Source: Burkholderiales bacterium (GTDB lineage: Bacteria; Pseudomonadota; Gammaproteobacteria; Burkholderiales; Burkholderiaceae_C). From it: a DNA stretch of 50,450 nt. Location of the stretch: NCBI GenBank assembly GCA_016195825.1, contig JACPYV010000139.1:1-50450 (forward strand). Direction: 5' to 3'. Position numbers and translations under genes: made by a program. Positions 18,338 through 26,200 of this stretch are shown here, one piece after another (position 1 is the stretch's first letter; each line of letters starts with the position of its first letter). The notes under the pieces were generated by a model. That model ran no database searches. It saw only the letters and a list, made by a program, of their open reading frames with translations, and had not been told where the DNA came from.

Positions 18338-18356
18338 CCCACCGCTCACCGGGTGG
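18338..18356 (+). terminator. Weak hairpin after the ABC operon
   Basis: A 6-base stem (CCCACC / GGTGGG) with a 7-base loop lies 43 bases after the permease stop. It has G-rich rather than T-rich downstream sequence, so it is only a possible terminator or Rho-pausing site. Confidence 0.3.
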
Positions 18357-18410
18357 GGGTGCCGGTTCGTGAACTGGCTCACGGACGTGACAACGCTTGC
18401 ATCTGCACAC

Positions 18411-18506
18411 TGCGACCCATGCAGTCGGCAAACCCGTCGAAAGGCGGGGACGCAAAGCCACCGGTCTTCGTGCCCTCCCAAGGGCAACAGACAGCGGGGC
18501 CGCCCT
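18411..18506 (+). ncRNA. Cyclic-di-GMP-I (GEMM-I) riboswitch
   Basis: The strand shows the GEMM-I aptamer in order. GGCAAACC at 18428-18434 is followed by a 6-base stem (18433-18438 with 18443-18448) capped by a GAAA tetraloop. Next comes the near-invariant GACGCAAAGCC run (18449-18459). A second arm has GTCT/AGAC (18464-18467 with 18489-18492) and TGCCC/GGGCA (18471-18475 with 18482-18486) stems. The closing AGCGGGG follows at 18493-18499. The pieces match the Vibrio Vc2 aptamer closely, and the stems pair although their sequence differs. Outer boundaries are approximate. It leads the secreted-protein gene at 18601. Confidence 0.9.
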
Positions 18507-18508
18507 GG

Positions 18509-18568
18509 GCGGACAAGGACATGTCCGCAGCGTGGCACACGGGGAGGTGCCGGCTACTGCCCGTAGCC
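18509..18568 (+). promoter_or_regulatory. Expression platform hairpins of the c-di-GMP riboswitch
   Basis: Two perfect hairpins follow the aptamer: GCGGACA/TGTCCGC (18509-18528, 6-base loop) and GGCTAC/GTAGCC (18552-18568, 5-base loop). Neither is followed by a T-run, so a classic intrinsic terminator is not obvious. Control of translation, or Rho-dependent control, is more likely. The only ribosome-site-like run is GGAAG at 18588-18592. Confidence 0.5.
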
Positions 18569-18600
18569 CCAACCTCGCAACCACCCGGAAGAACCCCGCC

Positions 18601-19416
18601 ATGAAGACCGCCCTCACCACCATCGCCCTTGCCCTGCTTGCCCAGGCCGGCTTCGCCGCCGACGCGCCCACCGCCCAACTGACGGGCGTGGTGCGCATCG
18701 TCAAGAGCGACGGCAAGACCGTCATCGCCCAAGCCGCGCCGCTGCTGGTGACTGCCAACATGACGACGAGCAAGCTGCCCGAGTTCAACGTCAGTGAAAA
18801 GGACGCCTTCCTGACCGCCCTGGGCCGCTGCGCCTTCAACTTCCAGTACGACGAGGTCAGCGCCACGGCCGTCGCCGGCAGCACCAATCGCCTTTTCAGC
18901 AACGACGCGCTGATCGCTCAGAACACGCAGGTCGCGCTCACGCCCAAGGCCGTCAAGACGATCTGGACCCAGCCCTACCTGGTGGCCGGCGCGAACAACG
19001 TGAAGATCGTCGTCAACGCCGACTCGGCCACGCCCAGCACGGGTTGGGTGCGCATCAACGTGACCGGCACCTGCGGCAAGCCCGCCGTGACGCCGGCGCC
19101 GACCCCTGCTCCCGCACCGGTCGCCAAGCCGCCGGCACCCGTCGTCGTCTACATCCAGCCCGGCTCCGGTGACTGGAACAACCTCAACACCGCCTGGGGC
19201 TACAGCAACTACGCGGTGACCCAGCTCAAGGGCAAGGGCTATGCGAAGTACGACGAGGTGGTCCGCCTGAACACGGCGCTCACCAACGCGATCAGCGCCA
19301 AAAAGGTCTCGACCGGTGACTATGCATCAATGATGGCGGCGTGGAACGCACTGCAGGCCGACCCTGCCTTCAGGGCCGCCATGACGGCCATCGTGCCCAT
19401 GCCGGGCAAGAAATAA
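18601..19416 (+). CDS. Secreted protein of unknown function under c-di-GMP riboswitch
   Basis: A 271-residue exported protein. The start is ATG 18601: a signal peptide (MKTALTTIALALLAQAGFAA) begins there, and the open frame further upstream runs through the riboswitch, so it is not coding. Residues ~25-155 form a beta-rich domain with two cysteines (GRCAF and GTCGK) that could form a disulfide. Residues ~160-178 are a Pro/Ala linker. Residues ~180-271 form a helical C-terminal domain starting VVVYIQPGSGDWNN. The family is not recognised. Riboswitch control implies a role in the biofilm/motility switch, for example a matrix or surface factor. Confidence 0.85.
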   Translation: MKTALTTIALALLAQAGFAADAPTAQLTGVVRIVKSDGKTVIAQAAPLLVTANMTTSKLPEFNVSEKDAFLTALGRCAFNFQYDEVSATAVAGSTNRLFSNDALIAQNTQVALTPKAVKTIWTQPYLVAGANNVKIVVNADSATPSTGWVRINVTGTCGKPAVTPAPTPAPAPVAKPPAPVVVYIQPGSGDWNNLNTAWGYSNYAVTQLKGKGYAKYDEVVRLNTALTNAISAKKVSTGDYASMMAAWNALQADPAFRAAMTAIVPMPGKK

Positions 19417-19431
19417 GGCGGAGCGCACCGC

Positions 19432-19875
19432 CTACTGCCGGATCTCCGGCTCGGCGAGCTGGGCCAGCAGCGTCAGCGACTCCTGCCAACCCAAGTAGCA
19501 GGCCTCGGCCGGGATCACGGCCGGGATGCCTTCCTGCCGGATGTGGACCTCGGTGCCGCAGAACACCGCGCGCAGCTCGACGGTGGTCTGCATCTCGCCA
19601 GGCAGATTGGCGTCGTCGAAGGTGGCCGTGTAGCGCAGCTTCTCGCCGGGCACCAGCTCCAGGTAGCGCCCGCCGAAGCTGTGCCCGCCGCCGGTCGTGA
19701 AGTTGGTGAACGACATCTTGTAGCTGCCGCCCACCACCGGGTTCATCTCATGCACGGTGGCGGTGAAGCCGTGCGGCGGCAGCCACTTGGCCATGGCCGC
19801 GGGCGTCGTGAAGGCGCGGTAGACGCGGTCCGGCGGGCAACGCAGCACGCGGTGCAGGGTGACGGTGTGGGTCAT
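19432..19875 (-). CDS. SRPBCC family protein (AHSA1-like)
   Basis: A 147-residue START/Bet v1-like protein of the AHSA1 group. Typical pieces are LRCPPDRVYRAFTTPAAMAKWLPPHGF and GGSYKMSFTN, ending with QESLTLLAQL. The start at 19875 is chosen because AGGAA lies just upstream and the sequence MTHTVTLHRVL matches family starts. The frame extends 17 codons further upstream without family similarity. Such proteins bind small hydrophobic ligands; the specific role is unknown. It is convergent with the riboswitch-controlled gene, 15 bases apart. Confidence 0.88.
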   Translation of the reverse strand: MTHTVTLHRVLRCPPDRVYRAFTTPAAMAKWLPPHGFTATVHEMNPVVGGSYKMSFTNFTTGGGHSFGGRYLELVPGEKLRYTATFDDANLPGEMQTTVELRAVFCGTEVHIRQEGIPAVIPAEACYLGWQESLTLLAQLAEPEIRQ

Positions 19876-19953
19876 GGTGTGTTCCTGGGAGCAAGAGGAC
19901 GACCCTCTGCAGTGACGACGATCCACGCGTGCCTGAATCGACAGCGCGGCGCC

Positions 19954-20430
19954 CTACAGCGGCAACTCGGTGAAATACCGCCCGCCGTGGAAGATCAGCG
20001 GCTGCGCGCCGGGTCGGGCCGTGCAGCGCTCTACCGCGCCCACGAAGATGACGTGGTCGCCCTCCTCGTACTGGCTGCGGTTGGCGCACTCGAAGGTGGC
20101 GACCGTGCCGTCCAGCACCGGCGCGCCGCCCGCACCCTCCCGCCAGGGCACGCCGGCGAAGCGATCGATGTCGCGCGTCGCGAAACGCTGGGCCAGGTCC
20201 TTCTGGTCGGCCGCCAGGATGTTGATGGCGTAGTGGGTGCCGCGCGCAAACACCGGCAGCGAGCCGGCGCGGCGCGCCAGGCTCCACAGCACCAGCGGCG
20301 GGTCCAGCGACACGGAATTGAAGGAATTGGCCGTCAGGCCCACGAGGCCGCCGTCCGCCGACCGTACGGTGACGATGGTCACGCCGGTGGCGAACATGCC
20401 GAGGGCGGCGCGGAATTGCTGGCTGTCCAT
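19954..20430 (-). CDS. Flavin reductase-like FMN-binding protein
   Basis: A 158-residue flavin reductase domain protein. The start MDSQQFRAALGMFATGVTIVT and the core GLTANSFNSVSLDPPLVLWSL are hallmark FMN-binding segments, with HYAINIL and a C-terminal FHGGRYFTEL. Such proteins supply reduced FMN to monooxygenases or act as NAD(P)H:flavin oxidoreductases. No monooxygenase gene is adjacent. The ATG at 20430 replaces a longer open frame on the same strand that runs into the divergent protease gene. Confidence 0.9.
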   Translation of the reverse strand: MDSQQFRAALGMFATGVTIVTVRSADGGLVGLTANSFNSVSLDPPLVLWSLARRAGSLPVFARGTHYAINILAADQKDLAQRFATRDIDRFAGVPWREGAGGAPVLDGTVATFECANRSQYEEGDHVIFVGAVERCTARPGAQPLIFHGGRYFTELPL

Positions 20431-20503
20431 GGGACCTGATTGTCGCCAGGAGATGCGGCCTCGTCCTGCGAACGGTTGCGCGCTGCCATCGCACAATGCC
20501 GGC

Positions 20504-21472
20504 ATGGACGCCGACGACTTCATCGTTACCCACGATTTGCAGCTGACCCACGCACCGGCACGCCGCTTCGGCACCTGCGCCAACTGTGCCGCAGGCCGCT
20601 GCGCGCCGCCCAGCCAGCGCAGCCGGCGCCTGTTCACCGGACTGCTGGCCGTCACGGGTACGGCGGCCTTCATGCCGGCTTGGGCGCGCGAGGGCGTGGA
20701 CGTGGGGCCCAAGAGCAAGTTCACCGGTTTTGTGTCGGCCGAGCAACTGGAGCGCGACGGCGGCCAGCAGTACGCGCTGATGATGAACCAGGCCCGTCAA
20801 CAACAGGCGCTGGCCCCGATGAATCACCCGCAGGCACAGCGGCTGCGGTACATCGCCCAGCGCATCATCCCGTTCAGCTACGAATGGAACGACCGCGCGC
20901 GGCAGTGGAAGTGGGAAGTCAACCTGCTTGGCAGCCCCGAACTGAACGCCTTCTGCATCCCGGGCGGCAAGATCGCCTTCTATTACGGCATCCTTGAAAA
21001 GCTCAAGCTGGAGGACGACGAGGTCGCCGCCATCATGGGCCATGAGGTGGCGCATGCGCTGCGCGAGCATGCCCGCGAGCGCGTGGGCAAGTCGGCCGCA
21101 ACCAACGCGGTGGTCGAGCTGGGCTCGGCGCTGCTGGGCCTGGGTAGCCTGGGCCGCACCGCGGCGGGCATGGGCGCGCAACTGTTCAGCTTGAAATTCA
21201 GCCGCGACGACGAGACCGAGGCCGACCTGGTCGGCATCGAGCTGGCCGCCCGCGCCGGCTACGACCCCTCGGCCGCCGTGCGGCTGTGGGAAAAGATGAT
21301 GAGCGCCAACAAGGGTGCGCCGCCGCAGTGGATGTCCACCCACCCGGCCAATGCCACGCGCATCCGCGACATCCAGGCCAACCTGCCCAAGGTGGAGGGG
21401 CTCTACGCCCGAGCCCCGAAGCCGGAGCAGCGTTTCCCGGTGGCGCTGCCGCTCAAGGCACGCCAGGGCTGA
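20504..21472 (+). CDS. M48 family metallopeptidase
   Basis: A 322-residue zinc protease. The HExxH motif is in MGHEVAHALREHARE (~180-194) and the third ligand Glu is in RDDETEADLVGIEL (~236-249). The N-terminus has 37 residues with a CANCAAGRC cysteine cluster, then RRLFTGLLAVTGTAAF, a twin-Arg-like or membrane anchor segment. The catalytic domain is probably periplasmic. This resembles the periplasmic M48 (YcaL/LoiP/BepA) group without the TPR tail. The start at 20504 is the first ATG giving this N-terminus. It is convergent with the Crp/Fnr gene, 14 bases apart. Confidence 0.9.
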   Translation: MDADDFIVTHDLQLTHAPARRFGTCANCAAGRCAPPSQRSRRLFTGLLAVTGTAAFMPAWAREGVDVGPKSKFTGFVSAEQLERDGGQQYALMMNQARQQQALAPMNHPQAQRLRYIAQRIIPFSYEWNDRARQWKWEVNLLGSPELNAFCIPGGKIAFYYGILEKLKLEDDEVAAIMGHEVAHALREHARERVGKSAATNAVVELGSALLGLGSLGRTAAGMGAQLFSLKFSRDDETEADLVGIELAARAGYDPSAAVRLWEKMMSANKGAPPQWMSTHPANATRIRDIQANLPKVEGLYARAPKPEQRFPVALPLKARQG

Positions 21473-21486
21473 CCGCCCTCGCCGCC

Positions 21487-22119
21487 TTACCAGCGGGCCG
21501 GCAGGCTCTTGAGGCGCTGGTACTCGCCGGCGGCGACGCGACGCAGGTAGCCGCCCAGCTCCAGGTCCTTCACGAGCTTGGACACCATTTCGCGCGAGCA
21601 GCCCAGCCGCTGGGCCATGCCCTGGTGGGTCAGCGCCAGGTGCTGGCCGTCACCGGTGAAGTCGTCGACGAGGTTCTTCAACCGGCCGTAGACGTCGTTC
21701 AGCGCCAGCTGCTTGGTCGACAGCGTCGCAGCGCGCGCGCGGCGGATGACCTTGGTCAGCAGCTCGAAGGCGAACTCGGGGTGCTCGCTGATGTGCGTCA
21801 GCAGGCTGGCTCGCGTGACCATGACCAGCCGGCTGCCTGCTTCGGTGATGACGCTGGCCGAGCGCGGCCCGCCGTCCAGGCTCATCTCGCCGACGTATTC
21901 ACCGGGGCCGTAGACGCCGTAGGTGATCTCGCGGCCGCGCGCATCGCTGCTGAACGCCCGCAGCGAGCCGGACAGGATGAGGTAGAGGTTGTCGCCGACC
22001 GAGCCCTCCTCGATCAGCACGATGCCCTTGCGGTAGCTGCGCGCCATGCCGCGTGCGGCAAGCAGCCGCAGCGACGGCGGCAGGGCCAGGAATTCGGTGT
22101 CGAGAGTGGCTTCAGGCAT
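21487..22119 (-). CDS. Crp/Fnr family transcription regulator
   Basis: A 210-residue regulator. The cyclic-nucleotide-binding-like barrel spans ~10-125 (RKGIVLIEEGSVGDNLYLILSG, GEYVGEMSLDGGPRSASV). The helix-turn-helix lies at ~165-190 (HQGMAQRLGCSREMVSKLVKDL). There is no N-terminal cysteine cluster, so it is not an Fnr-type oxygen sensor. The RSAS segment resembles the cAMP-binding site of Crp, so cAMP or c-di-GMP binding is possible. It is preceded by a perfect palindrome at 22181-22194. Confidence 0.9.
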   Translation of the reverse strand: MPEATLDTEFLALPPSLRLLAARGMARSYRKGIVLIEEGSVGDNLYLILSGSLRAFSSDARGREITYGVYGPGEYVGEMSLDGGPRSASVITEAGSRLVMVTRASLLTHISEHPEFAFELLTKVIRRARAATLSTKQLALNDVYGRLKNLVDDFTGDGQHLALTHQGMAQRLGCSREMVSKLVKDLELGGYLRRVAAGEYQRLKSLPARW

Positions 22120-22160
22120 CCAGGCGGCGCTGCGGGCAATGGGCCCGCGACGCGCCGGAT

Positions 22161-22194
22161 TCTAGGCAACCCGTGCTGCACCCCGAATTCGGGG
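22161..22194 (-). promoter_or_regulatory. Promoter and palindrome upstream of the Crp/Fnr gene
   Basis: On the minus strand TAGAAT (22166-22161) is a good -10 box about 42 bases before the start codon. Upstream of it lies CCCCGAATTCGGGG, a perfect 14-base palindrome at 22181-22194 that covers the expected -35 position. A regulator bound there would affect this promoter. The palindrome could alternatively be a weak terminator for the upstream LuxR-type gene. Confidence 0.4.
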
Positions 22195-22214
22195 CGACCT
22201 GGGCGCCCCCGGCG

Positions 22215-22892
22215 TCAGCTCGACAGCCGGTTCGGCCGCAGCGACGACACCAGCGGCGGCAGCAGCGCCAGCTGGCGCATCAGCTCGCCGATGCTGTCAG
22301 CGCCGCTCTTGGCGCGGATGCTCTGGATCTGGCTGCGCACCGTCGAGATGGCCACGCCCTGGCGGGCCGCCACCTCGGTGGGCTTCACGCCGTTGGACAG
22401 CGCTTTCAGCACTTCGGTCTCGGCCGGTGTCAGCTGATAGCGCAGTGCGAACCATTGCGCGGCCAGGTCGCCGCAGAGCTGGCGGCGTTCCAGGATCAGC
22501 AGCACGGCCGCCTGGCTGACGTCGCGGTTCAGCGGCACGACGACCACGTTGGCGCGGCCGCACTCGGCACGGTCATCGCCCAGGCGCAGCAGGCAGCGGC
22601 GCCCGCTTGCCTCGGCGCCCTCCAGCGCCTCGGCCAGCGGCACGGCGTCGGTCAACAGGCGGGCGCGCAGGTGCGGGCCGACCAGCTCCAGCGGGTGGTT
22701 GTCGTCCAGCGACGCGCGGGCCGCCAGATTGGTGTGCAGTACGCGGCCGGCGCCGTTGAGCAGCACGACTCCATGGTCGAGCTCCTCCAGCACCAGGCCC
22801 ATCCACTGGCTGGACAGGGAAGCCGCCGCGCGCCTTTCGGCGGGGCGGGTACCGGGCAGTTGACCCGGTTGGGCAAGTTCGGTCATCCACAT
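22215..22892 (-). CDS. PAS-like LuxR-type transcription regulator
   Basis: A 225-residue regulator. An N-terminal PAS-like sensor (~27-140: LVLEELDHGVVLLNGAGRVLHTN) is followed by a LuxR helix-turn-helix (~160-215: YQLTPAETEVLKALSNG, then STVRSQIQSIRAKSG). There is no receiver domain. The start at 22892 is chosen because GAGGAG lies 7 bases upstream; a longer frame begins at 22934 with no ribosome site. It lies upstream of the Crp/Fnr gene on the same strand, 95 bases apart. The signal it senses is unknown. Confidence 0.85.
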   Translation of the reverse strand: MWMTELAQPGQLPGTRPAERRAAASLSSQWMGLVLEELDHGVVLLNGAGRVLHTNLAARASLDDNHPLELVGPHLRARLLTDAVPLAEALEGAEASGRRCLLRLGDDRAECGRANVVVVPLNRDVSQAAVLLILERRQLCGDLAAQWFALRYQLTPAETEVLKALSNGVKPTEVAARQGVAISTVRSQIQSIRAKSGADSIGELMRQLALLPPLVSSLRPNRLSS

Positions 22893-23091
22893 CGCAGGGC
22901 TCCTCGGCTCGTCGGACTGGCGAGCCATCCCCAAAGCGTAGGAGGCCGCGCCGGTGCCTGGTTGTAAATGTTGCAGGGTGTGTATGTGAACGAATTACGG
23001 CGTGGCGTCTTTGGGACGTCAGGAGCAAACATAGGGATTGCGGACCAGGTCGTCTTGGAGTTGGCCAAACGCGTGCACATGCAACGCACGG

Positions 23092-23131
23092 CATGAGCTC
23101 ATGACAAACACTTCGTTGGTCTTTTTGTCAT
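23092..23131. promoter_or_regulatory. Cluster of palindromes before the amidotransferase gene
   Basis: Two perfect symmetric elements lie side by side: the 12-base palindrome CATGAGCTCATG (23092-23103) and an 8-base inverted repeat ATGACAAA / TTTGTCAT (23101-23108 with 23124-23131). The 292-base gap between the LuxR-type and amidotransferase genes is clearly more AT-rich than its surroundings. Operator use is likely, but the protein that binds is unknown. Confidence 0.4.
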
Positions 23132-23184
23132 CCGCCGCCAGACTGGCAGCGTTCAACCTTGACCCGCGCTGCCCCACCACCCCG

Positions 23185-23985
23185 ATGTGTGAGCTTTTCG
23201 CCCTCAATAGCCGCCTGGCCGCCGCCGCCAACTTCTCGCTGCGCGGCTTCGCGGCCCGCGGCGGGCGCACGGCGGACCATGTCGACGGCTGGGGCGTGGC
23301 CTTCCACGATGGCGACCACTGCGAGGTGGTCGTGGAGGACCAGCCGGCGGCTCACTCGGACCTGGCCTCCCACTTCGGTCATCACCCGGTGCACGCCCGC
23401 AACATCATTGCCCACATCCGCAAGGCCACGCAGGGCGTGCGAGCGATGGAGAACTGCCACCCCTTTCGCCGCGACTGGGCGGGGCGCACCTGGGTGTTCG
23501 CCCACAACGGCGACCTGAAGGACTTCCACCCCGCGCTGAGCGGCGCCTTCACACCCGCCGGGCAGACGGACAGCGAGCGCGCCTTCTGCTGGCTGATGCA
23601 GCGGCTGCAGCAGCGCTTCGGCGAGCAGTTGCCCGATTGGCCTGCGCTGGCCGAGACGCTGACGCCCTGGCTGCACGAGATCGCCGAGCACGGCCGCTTC
23701 AACCTGCTGCTGAGCGACGGCCGCGCGCTACTGGCGCACGCATCGACGCGGCTGCACTGGCTGCGCCGCCAGCCGCCCTTCACCCACGTGCGGCTGCGCG
23801 ACGGCGACCTCAGCGTGGACCTGGCGACGCTGAACGGCCCGCGTGACCGCATGACGCTGGTGGCCACCGAGCCGCTGACGCACGACGAGGCCTGGGAGGC
23901 CTTCCAGCCCGGAGAGGTGCGCGTGTTCGAGCAGGGCGACTGCCTGTTCGTGCGGGAAGGCATCGCCGCACGGGCAGCGGCCTAG
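23185..23985 (+). CDS. Class II glutamine amidotransferase, YafJ type
   Basis: A 266-residue Ntn-type glutamine amidohydrolase. The start MCELFALNS gives a catalytic Cys2 after Met removal, which fixes the ATG at 23185. Other class II motifs are DGWGVAFHDG (~37-46), HIRKATQG (~77-84), NCHPF (~89-93) and FAHNGDL (~103-109). Members without a synthetase domain, such as E. coli YafJ, have unclear substrates. It is convergent with rlmJ, with only 3 bases between the stops. Confidence 0.9.
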   Translation: MCELFALNSRLAAAANFSLRGFAARGGRTADHVDGWGVAFHDGDHCEVVVEDQPAAHSDLASHFGHHPVHARNIIAHIRKATQGVRAMENCHPFRRDWAGRTWVFAHNGDLKDFHPALSGAFTPAGQTDSERAFCWLMQRLQQRFGEQLPDWPALAETLTPWLHEIAEHGRFNLLLSDGRALLAHASTRLHWLRRQPPFTHVRLRDGDLSVDLATLNGPRDRMTLVATEPLTHDEAWEAFQPGEVRVFEQGDCLFVREGIAARAAA

Positions 23986-23988
23986 GGA

Positions 23989-24843
23989 TCAACCGGCCTT
24001 CTGTTCCAGCACGAAGTTCGCGCCGTCGTACTGTCCCAGCCGCTCGACCAGCACCGGCAGGCACTCGGCCAGCTCGTCGTGCAGCGTGAACGGCGGGTTG
24101 ACGACCAACATGCCGCTGCCCAGCATGCCAAAGCCGCGCTCGTCCGCCTGCGCGACCGTCAGGCGGGCGTGCAGCCAGCCCTTCTTGGCACCGGCGTCGG
24201 CACTGGCCTTCAGGCGTGCGGCGAGCTGCGTGGACTCCAGCAGCTGCAGCTGCGGGTACCAGATCATGACCACCGTGTCGGCCGCCCGCTCCAGCGCCTC
24301 GCGCAGCGCGGTCAGCACCTTGCCGTAGTCGGTCTTGATCTCGTAGGACGGGTCCATCAGCAGCGCCGCGCGCCGCGTGGGCGAGGGCAGCTCGGCCTTG
24401 ATGGCCGAGAAGCCGTCGCGGTCGCTGACCTGGGTGTTGGGCCGGCTCTCCAGGTAGCTGGCGAGGATGCGGTGGTCCGTCGAATGCAGCTCGTAGGCGC
24501 GCAGCCGGTCGGTCTCGCGCAGCAGCAAGTTGGCGATGGCCGGCGAGCCCGGGTACTGGCGCAGCTGGCCATCGGGGTTGAAGGCACGCACCAGGCCAAC
24601 ATAGTCGGCCAGCGGCGCGGGCAGGTCTTTGCGGTCATAGAGCTTGGCGATGCCTTCGCCGTACTCGCCCTTCTTCTGCGCGTAGCGGCCCTCGACGGAG
24701 TAACCGCCGGCGCCGGCGTGGGTGTCGATCAAGGTGTAGGGCTTGTCCTTTTCACCCATGTAGCGCAGCACGCGGGTCAGCACCAGGTGCTTGAGGACGT
24801 CGGCATGGTTGCCGGCATGGAAGGCGTGGCGGTAGGCGAGCAT
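23989..24843 (-). CDS. rlmJ: 23S rRNA (adenine-2030 N6)-methyltransferase RlmJ
   Basis: A 284-residue methyltransferase that modifies A2030 of 23S rRNA using SAM. The diagnostic N-terminus MLAYRHAFHAGNHADVLKH is present. The SAM region IDTHAGAGGYS is at ~39-49. The catalytic motif reads DPSYE at 164-168 where E. coli has DPPYE, a small change in the N6-adenine methylase motif IV. The length matches the family (about 280). Confidence 0.95.
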   Translation of the reverse strand: MLAYRHAFHAGNHADVLKHLVLTRVLRYMGEKDKPYTLIDTHAGAGGYSVEGRYAQKKGEYGEGIAKLYDRKDLPAPLADYVGLVRAFNPDGQLRQYPGSPAIANLLLRETDRLRAYELHSTDHRILASYLESRPNTQVSDRDGFSAIKAELPSPTRRAALLMDPSYEIKTDYGKVLTALREALERAADTVVMIWYPQLQLLESTQLAARLKASADAGAKKGWLHARLTVAQADERGFGMLGSGMLVVNPPFTLHDELAECLPVLVERLGQYDGANFVLEQKAG

Positions 24844-24864
24844 GGGGCGATTGTCGCTAAGCCG

Positions 24865-26076
24865 TCACGCCGCGGTACGCGCAAAGATGCCGGCCACGGT
24901 CGCGGCGACCGGGCCGGGGTCGACGGCCTGCTGGTTGGTCAACACCAGCACCGAACGGGTGGGCGCGCCGGAGCCACCCACGTCGCGCAGGTAGGCCGCG
25001 CGAAAGCCGGGGATGAAGCCGCCATGTCCCACCCGCAGCCCGCTCGCGGCGTTGTGAGCCACGGTCCAGCCCAGGCCGTAGGCCAGCGGCCGGCCGTCTT
25101 CGCCCAGGCCCTGGCCCATGGGCACGGGGCGAGCCCACAGCTGCGGCAGCCGCGCGAGGTGGGCGGCAAAGCGCGGCGGCAGTGCCGTGCCGGCCAGCGT
25201 GCGGCCGCCCAGGCCGGCGTCCCAGCGCATCAGGTCACGCAGGCTGAGCTGCAGGCCGCCGCAGCCGCCGGCGTAGAAGACCTTGTTGACGGGCGGCAGC
25301 TGCGCCCGGGCATCCAGCACGCGGCCATCGGGTGCCACATCGCAGGGGGCGGCCATGTCGTCGAAGTCGGTGTCGGCGCCCAGCAAGCGGGCCGACGTCA
25401 TGCCCAGCGGTTCGAACAGGCGCTGCTGCATGAAGGCGTCGTACGCGCCGCCGGTCACGCGGCCCACCACGCTGGCAAGCACGTTGTAGCCGGCGTTGCT
25501 GTACTGGAATCGCTGGCCCGGGCGGGTGCGCAGCGGGAAGCCTTGCAGCACGGCCAGTTGCTCGGCCTCGGAAAACGGTGCACCGCCCCGCGCCTGGATC
25601 TGCCGGCGCAGGCCGGCGTCGGCCAGCATGTCGTCGGGCTGCGTGGGGTCGCCCGCGCTGCGCAACCCGGACGTGTGGTTAAGCAGCTGGCGCACGGTGA
25701 TGGCCCGCCAGTGCGCAGGCACAGGGCCGAGGTGGCGCTGGACGCGATCGTCCAGCCGCAGCCGCCCGTCCTGCACCAGCATCAGCACGGCCTGCGCCAG
25801 CAACGGCTTGGACAACGAGCCCAGGCAAAAGCGCGTGTCTTCGTCGATCGCACTCGGCGCGCCGGGCCGGGCGTTGCCCCAGCAACGCGTAAACACGGGC
25901 CGGCCCTCGCGCATCACCGCCAGCGCCAGGCCGGGCAGGCGTTGTGCGGCGACCAGGTCGCCGACGAACTGTTCGGCCTGCTGCGCGGGGTCGTCTGCCG
26001 CACGCGCCAGCCCCAGCCCGCCGGCCAGCCCCCAGGTGAGAACGTGGCGGCGCAGCAGAAGGTCGGCAGAGGTCAT
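24865..26076 (-). CDS. Serine hydrolase, class C beta-lactamase-like (S12)
   Basis: A 403-residue penicillin-binding/beta-lactamase-fold hydrolase. The SxxK motif is Ser87-Lys90 (SLSK), the second motif YSN is at 192-194, and a third GHGG motif lies near the C-terminus. The N-terminus LLLRRHVLTWGLAGGLGLARA looks like a twin-arginine signal, so it should act in the periplasm as an esterase or D-peptidase. The ATG at 26076 fits this signal; the open frame further upstream overlaps the divergent gene. It is divergent from the old yellow enzyme gene. Confidence 0.88.
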   Translation of the reverse strand: MTSADLLLRRHVLTWGLAGGLGLARAADDPAQQAEQFVGDLVAAQRLPGLALAVMREGRPVFTRCWGNARPGAPSAIDEDTRFCLGSLSKPLLAQAVLMLVQDGRLRLDDRVQRHLGPVPAHWRAITVRQLLNHTSGLRSAGDPTQPDDMLADAGLRRQIQARGGAPFSEAEQLAVLQGFPLRTRPGQRFQYSNAGYNVLASVVGRVTGGAYDAFMQQRLFEPLGMTSARLLGADTDFDDMAAPCDVAPDGRVLDARAQLPPVNKVFYAGGCGGLQLSLRDLMRWDAGLGGRTLAGTALPPRFAAHLARLPQLWARPVPMGQGLGEDGRPLAYGLGWTVAHNAASGLRVGHGGFIPGFRAAYLRDVGGSGAPTRSVLVLTNQQAVDPGPVAATVAGIFARTAA

Positions 26077-26162
26077 TGAAAGATTCTGCCGGCGCGGGCA
26101 TTGCGATCGGCGTAACACATCCCACATCAACCGCACGCCCCACAAGGCTGGCACGGCTTGCG

Positions 26163-26168
26163 TAGCCT
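26163..26168 (+). promoter_or_regulatory. Candidate -10 box of the old yellow enzyme gene
   Basis: TAGCCT followed by TCGCTCCATC lies 38 bases before the ATG. Its sequence and spacing are almost the same as at the PspC/SHOCT gene (8128). No clear -35 is seen. Confidence 0.4.
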
Positions 26169-26200
26169 TCGCTCCATCGTTTATCTCGACCGTTTTCACC

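Noticed and set aside
18397-18600. Open frame running through the c-di-GMP riboswitch into the secreted-protein gene
   Set aside because: The stretch folds as a GEMM-I aptamer, and the signal peptide starts only at ATG 18601.
25496-26200. Upstream extension of the old yellow enzyme frame
   Set aside because: It runs antisense through the serine hydrolase gene; the enzyme family starts at MPTLFDPVRFGD (26201).
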